This document shows, piece after piece, positions 33,686 through 42,447 of a stretch of DNA of 64,000 bases. This DNA comes from Stenotrophomonas sp. ESTM1D_MKCIP4_1. Lineage in GTDB: Bacteria; Pseudomonadota; Gammaproteobacteria; Xanthomonadales; Xanthomonadaceae. The notes under the pieces were generated by a model that saw only the letters and a list, made by a program, of their open reading frames with translations, made no database searches and was not told the origin of the DNA. The DNA is taken from assembly GCF_003086895.1 (NCBI RefSeq), contig NZ_CP026004.1, forward strand, positions 396,572-460,571, given 5' to 3'. The position numbers and the translations under genes are program-made. Numbering within the stretch: the first letter of the stretch is position 1; each line of letters starts with the position of its first letter.

Positions 33686-35860
33686 GTGGCCTCCGATCGC
33701 ATCGAATCCCTCATTGCCCAGATGACCGTCGAGGAAAAGGTCGGCCAGCTGGGTGTCTTCGCGGACATGGTCCGCCCGTTCGCGCCGGACGTGAATCCGG
33801 AAGCCAACGTGCGCAACGCCGACCAGGTGCTGCAGCAGGTGCGCGAGGGCAAGGTCGGCTCGCTGTTCAACGGTGTGGGCGCAGAGCTGGGCCGTCGCAT
33901 CCAGCAGGTCGCCACCGAAGAGAGCCGCTTGGGCATCCCGGTGATCCTGGCGGCCGACGTCATCCACGGCATGCGCACCGTGTTCCCGATTCCGTTGGGC
34001 GAGGCGGCCAGCTTCGAGCCTGACCTGGCCGAGCGCACCGCGCGTGCCACCGCCGTCGAGGCGACGGCTGCCGGCCTGCACTGGACCTACGCGCCGGCCG
34101 TGGACATCGCCCGCGACCAGCGCTGGGGCCGTGGCGCCGAAGGTGCCGGTGAGGACGTGGTGCTGGGCTGTGCCTTCGCCGCCGCCCGCGTGCGGGGTTT
34201 CCAGGGCGGCGACCTGCGCGCGGCCGACTCGCTGCTGGCCACGCCCAAGCACTTCGCCGCCTATGGCGCGGTGATGGCCGGCATGGAATACAACATGGTG
34301 GACATCTCGCCGCAGACCCTGCGCGACGTGCACCTGCCGCCGTTCAAGGCCGCCTTCGACGCGGGCGCGATCACCGTGATGTCCTCCTTCAACGACATCA
34401 ACGGCGTGCCGGCCAGTGCCAACGCCGAGCTGCTGACCGACATCCTGCGCGGCGAATGGAAGTTCCCGGGCGTGGTCATTTCCGATTACACCGCCGACAT
34501 GGAACTGGTCGCCCACGGCTATGCCGCCGACGATCGTGATGCCACCGCCAAGGCGTTCACCGCCGGCCTGGACCTGAGCATGCAGAGCGGCTTCTACGCC
34601 GAGCACCTGCCGGGCCTGGTGGAGAGCGGCGAGGTGCCGATGGCGGTGCTGGATGAAGGCGTGCGCCGCATCCTGTGGCTGAAGGAAACCATCGGCCTGT
34701 TCGATGACCCCTACCGTTCGCTGGACCCGGCGCGTGAAGCGGATACCTCGCATATCGCCGCCCATGACGAACTCTCGCGCGACGCTGCGCGCCGTTCCAT
34801 CGTGCTGCTGAACAACCGCGACAACGTGCTGCCGCTGCAGAAGACCGGGCAGAAGATCGCCCTGATCGGCCCGTTCGTGCAGGACCGCGAGAACATCGAA
34901 GGCTGCTGGACCCTGTTCGGCGACAAGCAGCGTTATGTGGACCTGGAAACCGGCGTGCGCGCGGCCATCGGCGATGAAGCGCTGCTGGAGATCGTGCCCG
35001 GCTGCGAGCTGGAAACCGCCATTGCCGGCGGTACCGAAGCGGCCGTGGCGGCAGCGTTGCGCGCCGACGTGGTGGTGCTGGCGCTGGGCGAGCCGCAGCG
35101 TTACAGCGGCGAAGCACAGTCGCGCGTGGAGATCACCCTGCCGCCGGCACAGCAGGCGCTGGCCGAGGCCGTGGCGATGACCGGCAAGCCGCTGGTGGTG
35201 CTGCTGCGCAATGGCCGCGCGCTGGCCCTGCAGGGGGCCGTGCGCAACGCACATGCCGTGGCGGTCACCTGGTACCTGGGGACGCAGACCGGCCATGCCG
35301 TGGCCGATGTGCTGTTTGGCGACTACAGCCCGTCCGGCCGCCTGCCGGTCAGCTTCCCGCAGGTGTCCGGCCAGCAGCCGTACTTCTACAACCACCCGCG
35401 CACCGGCCGCCCGGAACTGCCGACCATGTCGGAGTTCAAGGCACGCTGGCGCGAGATTCCGAATGAGCCGCTGTACCCGTTCGGCCACGGCATCGGCTAC
35501 GCCACCTTCGCCTACGGTGTGCCGCAGTTGAGCACGGCCCAGTTGGGCTGGGACGACACCCTCACCCTCACCACCACGCTGACCAACACCAGCGCCGTGG
35601 CTGGTGAGGAAGTGGTGCAGCTGTACATCCACGATCGTGTGGCCAGCCGCGTGCGGCCGGTGCGCGAGCTGAAGGACTTCCGCAAGGTTGCCCTGCAGCC
35701 GGGCGAATCGACCGAAGTGAGCTTCACCCTGCGCCGCGAACAGCTGGCCTTCACTGGCCGCGACGGCGTGCTGCGTGCCGAGCCGGGCCAGTTCGACGTG
35801 TGGGTGTGTGCTTCGTCGGCGGCCGGTGAAGCGGCGCAGTTCGAGCTGCTGAAGGCCTGA
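33686..35860 (+). CDS. bglX: Glycoside hydrolase family 3 beta-glucosidase
   Basis: 724 aa. GH3 N-terminal barrel with LFNGVGAELG, LAADVIHGMRTVFPIPLG and TPKHFAAYG, and the nucleophile Asp267 in VVISDYTADME. The alpha/beta sandwich domain (about 370-560) and a fibronectin III-like domain (about 620-715) complete the BglX layout. The start is a GTG, and the sequence begins MASDRIESLIAQMTVEEKVG with no signal peptide, whereas many BglX proteins are periplasmic. This product should be cytosolic unless the start is wrong. A LacI-type operator overlaps its promoter, so induction by a sugar is likely. Confidence 0.94.
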   Translation: MASDRIESLIAQMTVEEKVGQLGVFADMVRPFAPDVNPEANVRNADQVLQQVREGKVGSLFNGVGAELGRRIQQVATEESRLGIPVILAADVIHGMRTVFPIPLGEAASFEPDLAERTARATAVEATAAGLHWTYAPAVDIARDQRWGRGAEGAGEDVVLGCAFAAARVRGFQGGDLRAADSLLATPKHFAAYGAVMAGMEYNMVDISPQTLRDVHLPPFKAAFDAGAITVMSSFNDINGVPASANAELLTDILRGEWKFPGVVISDYTADMELVAHGYAADDRDATAKAFTAGLDLSMQSGFYAEHLPGLVESGEVPMAVLDEGVRRILWLKETIGLFDDPYRSLDPAREADTSHIAAHDELSRDAARRSIVLLNNRDNVLPLQKTGQKIALIGPFVQDRENIEGCWTLFGDKQRYVDLETGVRAAIGDEALLEIVPGCELETAIAGGTEAAVAAALRADVVVLALGEPQRYSGEAQSRVEITLPPAQQALAEAVAMTGKPLVVLLRNGRALALQGAVRNAHAVAVTWYLGTQTGHAVADVLFGDYSPSGRLPVSFPQVSGQQPYFYNHPRTGRPELPTMSEFKARWREIPNEPLYPFGHGIGYATFAYGVPQLSTAQLGWDDTLTLTTTLTNTSAVAGEEVVQLYIHDRVASRVRPVRELKDFRKVALQPGESTEVSFTLRREQLAFTGRDGVLRAEPGQFDVWVCASSAAGEAAQFELLKA

Positions 35861-35883
35861 CCGCACTGGCCGGAACCAACGGT

Positions 35884-35985
35884 GGAGCATCCACGCATGG
35901 CGTGGATCAACTGGCAGTGAGGCGCCGGCCCATGCCCGGCGTCCTCACCCATGGCAAACACGCCGGGCATGGCCCGGCGCTACCA
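35884..35985. repeat. SMAG cluster after the GH3 gene
   Basis: An inverted CATCCACGCATGGCGTGGAT unit and a pair with GCCGGGCATGGCCCGGC stems lie here, in the 154 nt between the GH3 gene and the lipoprotein gene. Confidence 0.8.
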
Positions 35986-36014
35986 TCGAGGCATTCATTC
36001 GATGGAGTCCGCGC

Positions 36015-36584
36015 ATGCGCACGATTGCTTTCCTGATTCCGGCCCTGCTGCTGGCGGCCTGTTCGCAGCCGGCACCGCCGGCCGAACCTGCAGCGGATGC
36101 GCCGCCGCCGATGACCGGCGCCACGCCGGCCGAAGCCGCAGCAAGCACCACACCTTACCCCACCGCAGCACCGCAGGCGGCTGCCGAACACGCCAGCGAG
36201 ACCCCTGCACCCGCCGTCGCCGATGAAGGCGATGCGCGTGCACGCATCGACAGCGTGCTGGGCGATGCCGCGCAGTACGAAAACGTGTTCAACGCCTTCA
36301 AGACGGCGGTGGTCGGCGGTGACCGCGCTGCCGTGGTGGAGGAAGTGCGCTTCCCGCTGAACGTTGCCGGGGGAAAGAAGATCACCGGGCCGGGCGAGTT
36401 CCAGCGCAACTACGAGAAGATCATCACCCCGGCCGTGGTCAAGGCGATGTCCGAACAGGAATTCGACAAGGTGTTCGTCAACCAGCAGGGTGTGATGATC
36501 GGCGATGGCCAGGTGTGGCTGACCGGCGAATGCCTGGACAAGGCCTGCGCCCGCACCGAAGTGAAGGTCGGCACCATCCAGTAA
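36015..36584 (+). CDS. Putative lipoprotein of unknown function
   Basis: 189 aa. Signal peptide with lipobox LLAAC (Cys16), an Ala/Pro/Thr-rich linker to about residue 75, then a compact domain of ~110 residues (DAAQYENVFNAFKTAVVGGD, VRFPLNVAGGKKITGPGEFQ, QQGVMIGDGQVWLTGECLDK). The domain is reminiscent of NTF2-like folds, but I cannot assign a family with confidence. A Cys pair (GECLDKAC) may be disulfide-linked. GGAG lies before ATG. Confidence 0.75.
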   Translation: MRTIAFLIPALLLAACSQPAPPAEPAADAPPPMTGATPAEAAASTTPYPTAAPQAAAEHASETPAPAVADEGDARARIDSVLGDAAQYENVFNAFKTAVVGGDRAAVVEEVRFPLNVAGGKKITGPGEFQRNYEKIITPAVVKAMSEQEFDKVFVNQQGVMIGDGQVWLTGECLDKACARTEVKVGTIQ

Positions 36585-36589
36585 ACGCG

Positions 36590-36617
36590 AACGGCCCCGC
36601 GTGATGCGGGGCCGTTG
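36590..36617 (+). terminator. Hairpin after the lipoprotein gene
   Basis: The stem ACGGCCCCGC/GCGGGGCCGT has only a short T stretch, so it is a weak intrinsic terminator. Confidence 0.55.
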
Positions 36618-36628
36618 GGCAGGGACGA

Positions 36629-36651
36629 TGCCGACCAGCGGCCGGCGCTAC
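36629..36651 (-). repeat. SMAG element
   Basis: The minus strand reads GTAGCGCCGGCCGCTGGTCG. It lies between convergent genes. Confidence 0.8.
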
Positions 36652-36658
36652 CACGACA

Positions 36659-37837
36659 TCAGGCTTTCGGCGTCAGCTTCAGCAGGCGGGCCTTGCTGCC
36701 GTCTTCCAGCAGCCACAGTGCGCCGTCGGGGCCCTGTTCCACTTCGCGGATGCGCTCGCCCATGTTGAAGCGCTCGGCTTCGCGGGCGTTCTCGCCGTCG
36801 AAGGCCACCCGCACCAGCGAGGTGGATGACAGGCCGCCGATGAAGGCGCTGCCCTTCCACTGCGGGAACAGGGCGCCGCTGTAGAACATCAGGCCGGCCG
36901 GCGAGATCACCGGGTTCCAGGTCACCTTCGGTGCGGCGAATTCCGGACGGGTGTCATGGTCGGGAATGGGGCGGCCGTCGTAATGATCGCCGTTGGAAAC
37001 GATCGGGTAGCCGTAGTTGGCGCCGCGCTGGATCAGGTTCAGCTCGTCGCCACCGGCCGGGCCCATTTCCTGCGCCCACAGCTTGCCGTTGGCATCAAAG
37101 GCGATGCCCAGCACGTTGCGGTGGCCCAGCGACCAGACCTGCGCCGCGACACCGCCCTGCGAGGCGAACGGATTGTCCGCCGGCACGCTGCCATCGTCAT
37201 TGAGACGGATGATCTTGCCGAGGTTGCCGCTCATGTCCTGGGCCGGGTCGAATTTCTGCCGTTCGCTGGAGCTGATCCACAGCTTGCCATCGGGGCCGAA
37301 CGCCAGACGGTGGCCGTAATGGCCCTGGCCGCTGACCTTGGGCGTCTGCCGCCAGATCACCTTCAGGTCGTTCAGCGCACCGCTGCCGTCGGCGTTCAGG
37401 GCGAGCGTCGCGCGCGCCACGGCGGCACCGCGGGTGTCGAGCGTGCCTTCTTCGGCGTAGCTGACATAGACCACGTTGTTGCGGGCGAAGTCGGGGTGCA
37501 GGATGACGTCACCGAAGCCGCCCTGGCCGCCATAGGCAACCTTCGGCACGCCGGTGATCTCGTGCTTCTGGCCGCTGGCCAGGTCCAGGTGCTGCAGCTT
37601 GCCGCGCTTTTCGGTGACCAGCAGGCTGCCGTCGGGCAGGAAGGTCATCGCCCACGGCTGGTCGAAGCGGCTGACCTCGGTGGCGGTGAACGGGCGCTGG
37701 TCAGCGCTGGCGGCCGCAGGCGCGGCCTGCGCAGCCGCTGTCGTATCCGGCCCGGCGGCGCTGCAGGCGGTGGCGGCGAGGATGGGCAGCAGACCCATGG
37801 CGAGCAGCAGGGGCGTACGGTGTGCAAGGCGGGTCAT
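36659..37837 (-). CDS. PQQ-dependent aldose sugar dehydrogenase family protein
   Basis: 392 aa. N-terminal signal peptide; a possible lipobox (LAATAC) suggests membrane anchoring. A six-bladed propeller follows with the family motifs [54 protein letters not shown] and [20 protein letters not shown], as in the soluble GSDH/YliI/Asd group. Members oxidise aldoses in the periplasm using PQQ. Whether this strain makes PQQ cannot be told from the window. The start at 37837 is preferred over a longer open frame. Confidence 0.92.
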   Translation of the reverse strand: MTRLAHRTPLLLAMGLLPILAATACSAAGPDTTAAAQAAPAAASADQRPFTATEVSRFDQPWAMTFLPDGSLLVTEKRGKLQHLDLASGQKHEITGVPKVAYGGQGGFGDVILHPDFARNNVVYVSYAEEGTLDTRGAAVARATLALNADGSGALNDLKVIWRQTPKVSGQGHYGHRLAFGPDGKLWISSSERQKFDPAQDMSGNLGKIIRLNDDGSVPADNPFASQGGVAAQVWSLGHRNVLGIAFDANGKLWAQEMGPAGGDELNLIQRGANYGYPIVSNGDHYDGRPIPDHDTRPEFAAPKVTWNPVISPAGLMFYSGALFPQWKGSAFIGGLSSTSLVRVAFDGENAREAERFNMGERIREVEQGPDGALWLLEDGSKARLLKLTPKA

Positions 37838-38003
37838 GGGTATCTCCAGGGTGGGGATGCGGATGGCCAAACCCCGTTGTACACCACGGCGGTTGCACGG
37901 GGCGTGGTCCAAAGGTCCTGCCACCCCCTGTGCGGCGCGTGGCCGATGGTCTAGGGTGTGACCACCCCGGGCAATGCGTGCCCGTTGCCTGCAAGGATCT
38001 GCA

Positions 38004-38456
38004 ATGCAACCGACCCACATTTCCAAGCCCTCGCCCGCGTTCATCGCCGCCTCCTGGGTGGCTCTGCTGCTGGGCGCGGTGGCCTACCTGATCGGCCTGT
38101 TCAATGCCGAAATGGCCCTGAACGAGAAGGGCTACTACCTGACGCTGCTGCTGTTTGGCCTGTTCGCGGCCGTATCGCTGCAGAAAAGCGTACGTGACCG
38201 CGTGGAAGACATCCCGGTCAGCGGGCTCTACTACGCGCTGTGCTGGTTCGCCCTGCTGTCCGCGCTGCTGTTGCTGCTGGTCGGGCTGTGGAACGCAACG
38301 CTGGCGCTGAGCGAAAAAGGCTTCTATGGCATGGCCTTCGCGCTGTCGCTGTTTGGTGCGGTGGCGGTACAGAAGAACACCCGCGACCTGATCGCCGCCA
38401 ACGGCGGGCAGCCTGCGCGCAAGCCGGCGATGCCGCCGCTGCCGGAACAGGACTGA
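38004..38456 (+). CDS. yiaA: YiaA/YiaB-type inner-membrane protein
   Basis: 150 aa, four helices arranged as two copies of the two-helix YiaAB unit. Each is followed by a basic stretch ([17 protein letters not shown] and [16 protein letters not shown]). The internal duplication is plain from the paired [13 protein letters not shown] / [13 protein letters not shown] segments. Function unknown. AGGATC lies before the ATG. Confidence 0.88.
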   Translation: MQPTHISKPSPAFIAASWVALLLGAVAYLIGLFNAEMALNEKGYYLTLLLFGLFAAVSLQKSVRDRVEDIPVSGLYYALCWFALLSALLLLLVGLWNATLALSEKGFYGMAFALSLFGAVAVQKNTRDLIAANGGQPARKPAMPPLPEQD

Positions 38457-38472
38457 CAGCGGCTTTGCCCCG

Positions 38473-38568
38473 TGTAGATCCACGCCATGCGTGGATGCTG
38501 CCACGATCCGTCGAGCAAGCTCGACGCTACGACCGCCTGAGCAGCCGAGCGTGGGCTCGGCTCTACAG
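38473..38568. repeat. SMAG cluster, three units
   Basis: A direct unit has its GTAG head at 38473, and two inverted units end GACGCTAC near 38530 and GGCTCTAC near 38566. They lie between convergent genes. Confidence 0.85.
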
Positions 38569-38580
38569 CGGCGGGACGGT

Positions 38581-38928
38581 TCAGCCCAGGCGACCCAGGC
38601 GCGGGTCCACCGTGTTCGCTTCATCCCATCCACGGCGCACCGCCGCGCGGGCCTGTTCCCACTCCAGCCGGCTGCGGCCACGATCGCTGGCCCAGCGCGA
38701 TTCCAGTTCACGCTCCACTTCCTCGTAGGCGCGGATCACCTGGTCGGCGCGGGTTTCGTGGAAGCGTGCCGCGTGCCCGACCTGGTAGGCGGGTTCGTAG
38801 TCATCAAACAACAGGCTGGCGTCGTAGTACGGTTCGGCGCTGTAGCGGTCACGCCAGTAGTCCGAAATCGTCTCGCGCGGGGTGCTGTCATCCGGCACGC
38901 GGCCGGGAATCTGGTAATCAGGGCTCAT
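38581..38928 (-). CDS. Hypothetical acidic soluble protein
   Basis: 115 aa without signal or membrane segment. It contains SDYWRDRYSAEPYYDASLLF, DDYEPAYQVGHAARF and RAYEEVERELESRWASDRGR, a helical pattern rich in Arg, Glu and aromatic residues. I do not recognise a characterised family. Confidence 0.7.
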   Translation of the reverse strand: MSPDYQIPGRVPDDSTPRETISDYWRDRYSAEPYYDASLLFDDYEPAYQVGHAARFHETRADQVIRAYEEVERELESRWASDRGRSRLEWEQARAAVRRGWDEANTVDPRLGRLG

Positions 38929-39003
38929 CGATCAGGCTCCGTGGTGGACGAAGCCTGATCGTGCCCGTGCAGCGGTTAACCGCCCGGGCCGGTTGCGTGA
39001 AGA

Positions 39004-40302
39004 TCAGGTCGCGTCGCCCTTGCGCGGAAGCTTGTAGATCACCGCACCGATGGCCAAGGCGACCAGTGCGGCGGCGATGTTCTGCCAGCTGGCACTGGCA
39101 AACAGCGCCACGCACAGCAGCAGCGCCAGCACCGGAATGAGCGGGCCGCCGGGCAGCTTCAATGCGCCCGGGCGGTCAGCGAAGCGCTTGGCCAGCACCA
39201 GTACCGCCGCCGCCGTGCCGATGTAAGCGAACAGGCGCGTGGTCATCGACAGCAGGGCCAACTGCACGAACGAACCGGACAACGCCAGCCCCAGCGCGAT
39301 CAACCCCTGGCAGAGGATCGCGGCGGCCGGGGTGCGAAAGCGCGGGTGCACCTGGGCCAGCACCTTCGGCCCGTAGCCATCACGCGCCAGGGCGAACAGG
39401 AAGCGAGGGCCCATCATCATCGTGTTGCTGTTGGTGCCGAGGATGGAGATGGTCGCGCCCACGGTGAGGATCAGGGCCAGCGCTTCGCCACCGAACCCGG
39501 CGGCGGCGTCGGCCAGCGGCGTGGCCGAGCTTGCCAGCCCGGCCAGCGTGCCCTGCGCCACCAGCTGCACCGCGCCGTAGATGACGGTGACGGTGATGAT
39601 CATGGTGATCAGCGCGAACGGAATGTCACGGCGCGGGTTGCGGTACTCGCCAGCGGCGGCCGGGATGTTCTCGAAACCGGCGTAGGCGTACAGCAGCAGC
39701 AGCGCGGCTTCGCCCATGCGCTGCAGGTCGTGCGGGTCCGGGCGTTGGCCGGAGAAGGCCAGCTGCGGGTCGATGTAGAACGCGCCGATGGCCACGAACA
39801 GCAGCAGCGGCAGCATCTTGCCGATGACCAGCACGATGCCGGTGCGCGCCGCAGAGCGCACACCGATCATGTTGACCCCGGTCAGGAAGCCCAGCGACAC
39901 CACGATCACCGCGATGCGGCCCATGCCGGCGCCGGCCCAGGGCCAGAAGCGCGCGACGGCATCGGCCAGCGCATTGCTGAGCGCGGCGGCCGAGCTGATG
40001 CGGGTCAGCCAGATCATCCAGCCGATCTCGAAACCGGCGAAGCGGCCGAAGGCCTCACGCGCGTAAAGATAGCTGCCGCCAGGTTCATCGAAGTAGCTGG
40101 CGGCCTGCGCGTAACACAGCACCAGCAGGGCCACGACGATGCCGGCGGCGACCACGCCCCACAGGCTGAAGGGGCCGAGCAGGGCGACGGTGGCGGCGGG
40201 CAACAGGTAGATGCCGCTGCCGATCACGTCATTGATCGAGAGGCCGACGATCTGCCAGCGGCTGACCGCGCGCTGCAGCTGCGGCTCGTCCTGTGCGCTC
40301 AC
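39004..40302 (-). CDS. APC superfamily amino acid permease
   Basis: 432 aa, twelve helices. The N-terminal signature QIVGLSINDVIGSGIYLLPA and CYAQAASYFDEPGGSYLYA are typical APC features. It probably imports an amino acid or small peptide derivative by cation symport. The GTG start at 40302 overlaps the stop of the L,D-transpeptidase gene (GTGA), so the two are translationally coupled. In this setting a substrate derived from peptidoglycan (for example an amino acid released from stem peptides) is plausible but unproven. Confidence 0.9.
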   Translation of the reverse strand: MSAQDEPQLQRAVSRWQIVGLSINDVIGSGIYLLPAATVALLGPFSLWGVVAAGIVVALLVLCYAQAASYFDEPGGSYLYAREAFGRFAGFEIGWMIWLTRISSAAALSNALADAVARFWPWAGAGMGRIAVIVVSLGFLTGVNMIGVRSAARTGIVLVIGKMLPLLLFVAIGAFYIDPQLAFSGQRPDPHDLQRMGEAALLLLYAYAGFENIPAAAGEYRNPRRDIPFALITMIITVTVIYGAVQLVAQGTLAGLASSATPLADAAAGFGGEALALILTVGATISILGTNSNTMMMGPRFLFALARDGYGPKVLAQVHPRFRTPAAAILCQGLIALGLALSGSFVQLALLSMTTRLFAYIGTAAAVLVLAKRFADRPGALKLPGGPLIPVLALLLCVALFASASWQNIAAALVALAIGAVIYKLPRKGDAT

Positions 40303-41060
40303 GGGGCGTCCCCGCTCAGTGCGGGCAGCTGCCACTGCGCCTGCAGGCGCGCGTATTCGGCGCGCGGCAGCAGTACGAAGCGCGGCGTGTCCTGCGGGCG
40401 CAGCCAGTCGAGCAGCGCCTGCATGCGTGCAAGCGGCATCGCCGTGCAGCCGGCCGTAGCCTCACCCGGCTGGCGCCACAGGTGGGCGAAGATGCAGCTG
40501 CCCTTGCCGGGCTGGTTCTGTGGGTTGTGCGCGATCACGAAGCCTTCCTGGTAACGCACGTCGCCTGCGTTGTGCAGGTCCAGCCGCATCGGCTCGGTGG
40601 AACCCTGCACGGCATCGCGGCCTACCCTGGCCGCATCGGCGATACGGTTGTAGTACGGCGACGCGGGCACGTCCATGCAGTAACTGCTGTCGAGCATGGG
40701 CTGGTAGGCCATCGCGGTACCGGGGCGCGTGCCGGCATAGCCGAACGCACTGCCCAGGGCGAACACACCGGCCGGACTGCGGCCATCGCCTTCGTGCTTC
40801 TGCGGGCCATCGCCCTGCGCCGGGTGCAGGCCCAGCCCCCAGGCACTGCCGCTGCGGCCAAGCGCCACCGGGAACGGCGTGCCCTGTGCGCGCCAGCCCT
40901 TGCCATCGCGCACGAAGGCCTGCAGCTGGCCCTGCGGGCTGTCCCAGCCTGCGCTGGTAACCACGATCAATTGCCGCGCGCCATCCAGCGGCGCCGCATG
41001 CAGGGACAGCGATGCGGCAAGCAGCAGCGCGGCGGTGACAAGGCGGGACAGCGGCTTCAT
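40299..41060 (-). CDS. YkuD-type L,D-transpeptidase domain protein
   Basis: 253 aa. The signal peptide ends SLHAA. The catalytic domain carries HEGDGRSPAGVFALGSAFGY, FVIAHNPQNQPGKGSCIFAH and the active-site motif ATAGCTAM (Cys in a TxGCT form of the SHGC motif). This is the COG3786-like branch. Such enzymes exchange or hydrolyse bonds at meso-DAP in stem peptides in the periplasm. It is 15 nt downstream of the rpiR-type regulator gene and is coupled to the permease. Confidence 0.88.
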   Translation of the reverse strand: MKPLSRLVTAALLLAASLSLHAAPLDGARQLIVVTSAGWDSPQGQLQAFVRDGKGWRAQGTPFPVALGRSGSAWGLGLHPAQGDGPQKHEGDGRSPAGVFALGSAFGYAGTRPGTAMAYQPMLDSSYCMDVPASPYYNRIADAARVGRDAVQGSTEPMRLDLHNAGDVRYQEGFVIAHNPQNQPGKGSCIFAHLWRQPGEATAGCTAMPLARMQALLDWLRPQDTPRFVLLPRAEYARLQAQWQLPALSGDAP

Positions 41061-41075
41061 CAGCAGGCGCTCCGG

Positions 41076-41924
41076 TCAGGAATCGAGCAGGTGGTCAATG
41101 CGTTCCAGGTTCACCGCAAGCTGCCGCTGGCGATCCGGGTTGGCGTGGCAGAGCAGCACGAACAGGAAGTCGAGCAGGGAATGCATGGCACTACGGTACA
41201 GCAGCTGCGCCACCTGTGGCGTGCGGTCGTAAGCGCATACCGCCAGCGATGCATCGGCATGCGCGCGCAGCGGGTTGGCGGTGTGGCGGGTGATCGACAC
41301 CACCTTGCCGCCCATGTTCTGGAACTGCCGCGACAGCTGCGAGAGCTGCGGCAGATTGCCGAATTCGGAGAACACCAGCAGTGCATCGCGCGGGCGCGCG
41401 GCTGAGAGGTTGGCCAGCAGCAGCACGGGGTCGGTGTGCGGTACCACCAGCAGGCCGAGCAGGGACAGCCGCATGGCGAACTCGCGTGCGAACAGGCCGT
41501 CATCGCCCAGGCCATACACGAACAGCTTCGGTGCGCGGTCCAGCAGCTGCACGATCCGTTCGATGGTTTCGCGCGGGTTGGCCTGGCGGGTTTCTTCCTC
41601 GGCCTGGGCCTTGCTGCGGCGCAGGGCCTCGCCCAGGCGCAGGTAGTGATCGCCGTTGTCCGGTTCGGTGGGCGCCTGCTGCGGGTCGGCACCGGCACGC
41701 GCCACATCCTGGCCGATGGAGTACTTCAGGTCCGGGTAGCCCTTGAAGCCCAGCTTCTGGCTGAACTTCACCACGCTGGATTGGCTGATGCCCAACGCGC
41801 TGGCCAGCTGCTGCGAAGAGTAATCGCGCAGCAGGTGGGCGTTGTCGAGGATGAAATCGGCGATGCGACGTTCGATGGCCGACATCTGCCCGCGCTCGGT
41901 TCGGATTTTCAGCAGGGGCGGCAT
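41076..41924 (-). CDS. MurR/RpiR family transcriptional regulator
   Basis: 282 aa. The N-terminal HTH_6 domain (RTERGQMSAIERRIADFILD, SSQQLASALGISQSSVVKFS) is followed by a C-terminal SIS domain (KLFVYGLGDDGLFAREFAMR, DALLVFSEFGNLPQLSQLSR). SIS domains of this family bind phosphosugars; MurR binds MurNAc-6-phosphate. It is the first gene of a coupled minus strand unit with the L,D-transpeptidase and APC permease. It may also control the divergent and flanking peptidoglycan genes. No murQ is seen nearby, so the ligand is uncertain. Confidence 0.92.
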   Translation of the reverse strand: MPPLLKIRTERGQMSAIERRIADFILDNAHLLRDYSSQQLASALGISQSSVVKFSQKLGFKGYPDLKYSIGQDVARAGADPQQAPTEPDNGDHYLRLGEALRRSKAQAEEETRQANPRETIERIVQLLDRAPKLFVYGLGDDGLFAREFAMRLSLLGLLVVPHTDPVLLLANLSAARPRDALLVFSEFGNLPQLSQLSRQFQNMGGKVVSITRHTANPLRAHADASLAVCAYDRTPQVAQLLYRSAMHSLLDFLFVLLCHANPDRQRQLAVNLERIDHLLDS

Positions 41925-42000
41925 GCGGGGCGTCCGAGGGTCTGCAAAGGCGTTGCGGTTGGCCGCGTAAAGCGAATTATGGGGTGGGTCGGGCGGGTGG

Positions 42001-42165
42001 GGATTGCGGGGGACGCCGCAAGTACGTCCGTGTAGGCTTGGCCGCGCTTGCTCGTTTGCGCTGTCCTGCGCAAACGGCAAGACCGGGGTTGGGCGTCCTG
42101 CCCAACCCGCCCGAGGCATGCCTCGGGCCCATGCGGCGGACACCCCCGCAAGCCCCACCCGCCCG
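42001..42165 (+). repeat. GACGCCG-type dispersed repeat, copy 1
   Basis: It contains GACGCCGCAAGTACGTCC, GTGTAGGCTTGG, a GTTTGCGC...GCGCAAAC hairpin, AAGACCGGGGTTGGGCGTCC and a GGCATGCC palindrome. The same order of blocks occurs at 52095-52210. Confidence 0.8.
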
Positions 42166-42233
42166 ACCCCGGACAGATCGCGCGCGTGCCAGCCGCGAAG
42201 GGGTTACGGGGTGGGGCAGAAGCAAGAGCAGGT

Positions 42234-42259
42234 GCATCCACGCATGGCGTGGATCTACT
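42234..42259 (-). repeat. SMAG element
   Basis: CATCCACGCATGGCGTGGAT followed by CTAC, an inverted unit. Confidence 0.8.
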
Positions 42260-42369
42260 GGGGATGGCGGGTGCTGTTGACGTAGAGTCCGACTTGTAGC
42301 GGGCCGAGGAGTGCAGGGTACCGGCGTGCGCAGCACGTCGGCTTGCGGATGGCGGAGCGTTTCTTCTGG

Positions 42370-42401
42370 TTACTTTTCTTTGCGCGCAAAGAAAAGTAAC
42401 G
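42370..42401. repeat. Perfect 32 nt palindrome
   Basis: GTTACTTTTCTTTGCG and its exact complement meet without a loop. It lies 46 nt beyond the stop of the epimerase gene and may act as a terminator or a processing site. Highly similar palindromes are common in xanthomonad genomes to my knowledge. Confidence 0.75.
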
Positions 42402-42447
42402 CGCGACCCAGGATCAGTTGAGGACCAAGCCAGCCGCAAGGCGCAAA

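Larger units (their letters stand above)
41925..42447. other. Non-coding region rich in repeats
   Basis: 523 nt without a credible gene. It holds a copy of the GACGCCG-type dispersed repeat, one SMAG unit and a 32 nt perfect palindrome. It separates the regulator gene from the epimerase/endopeptidase pair on the same strand. Confidence 0.8.

Noticed and set aside
42370..42401. Phage or transposon attachment site
   Set aside because: The perfect palindrome is a common xanthomonad intergenic repeat in my knowledge; no integrase, transposase or target duplication is nearby.
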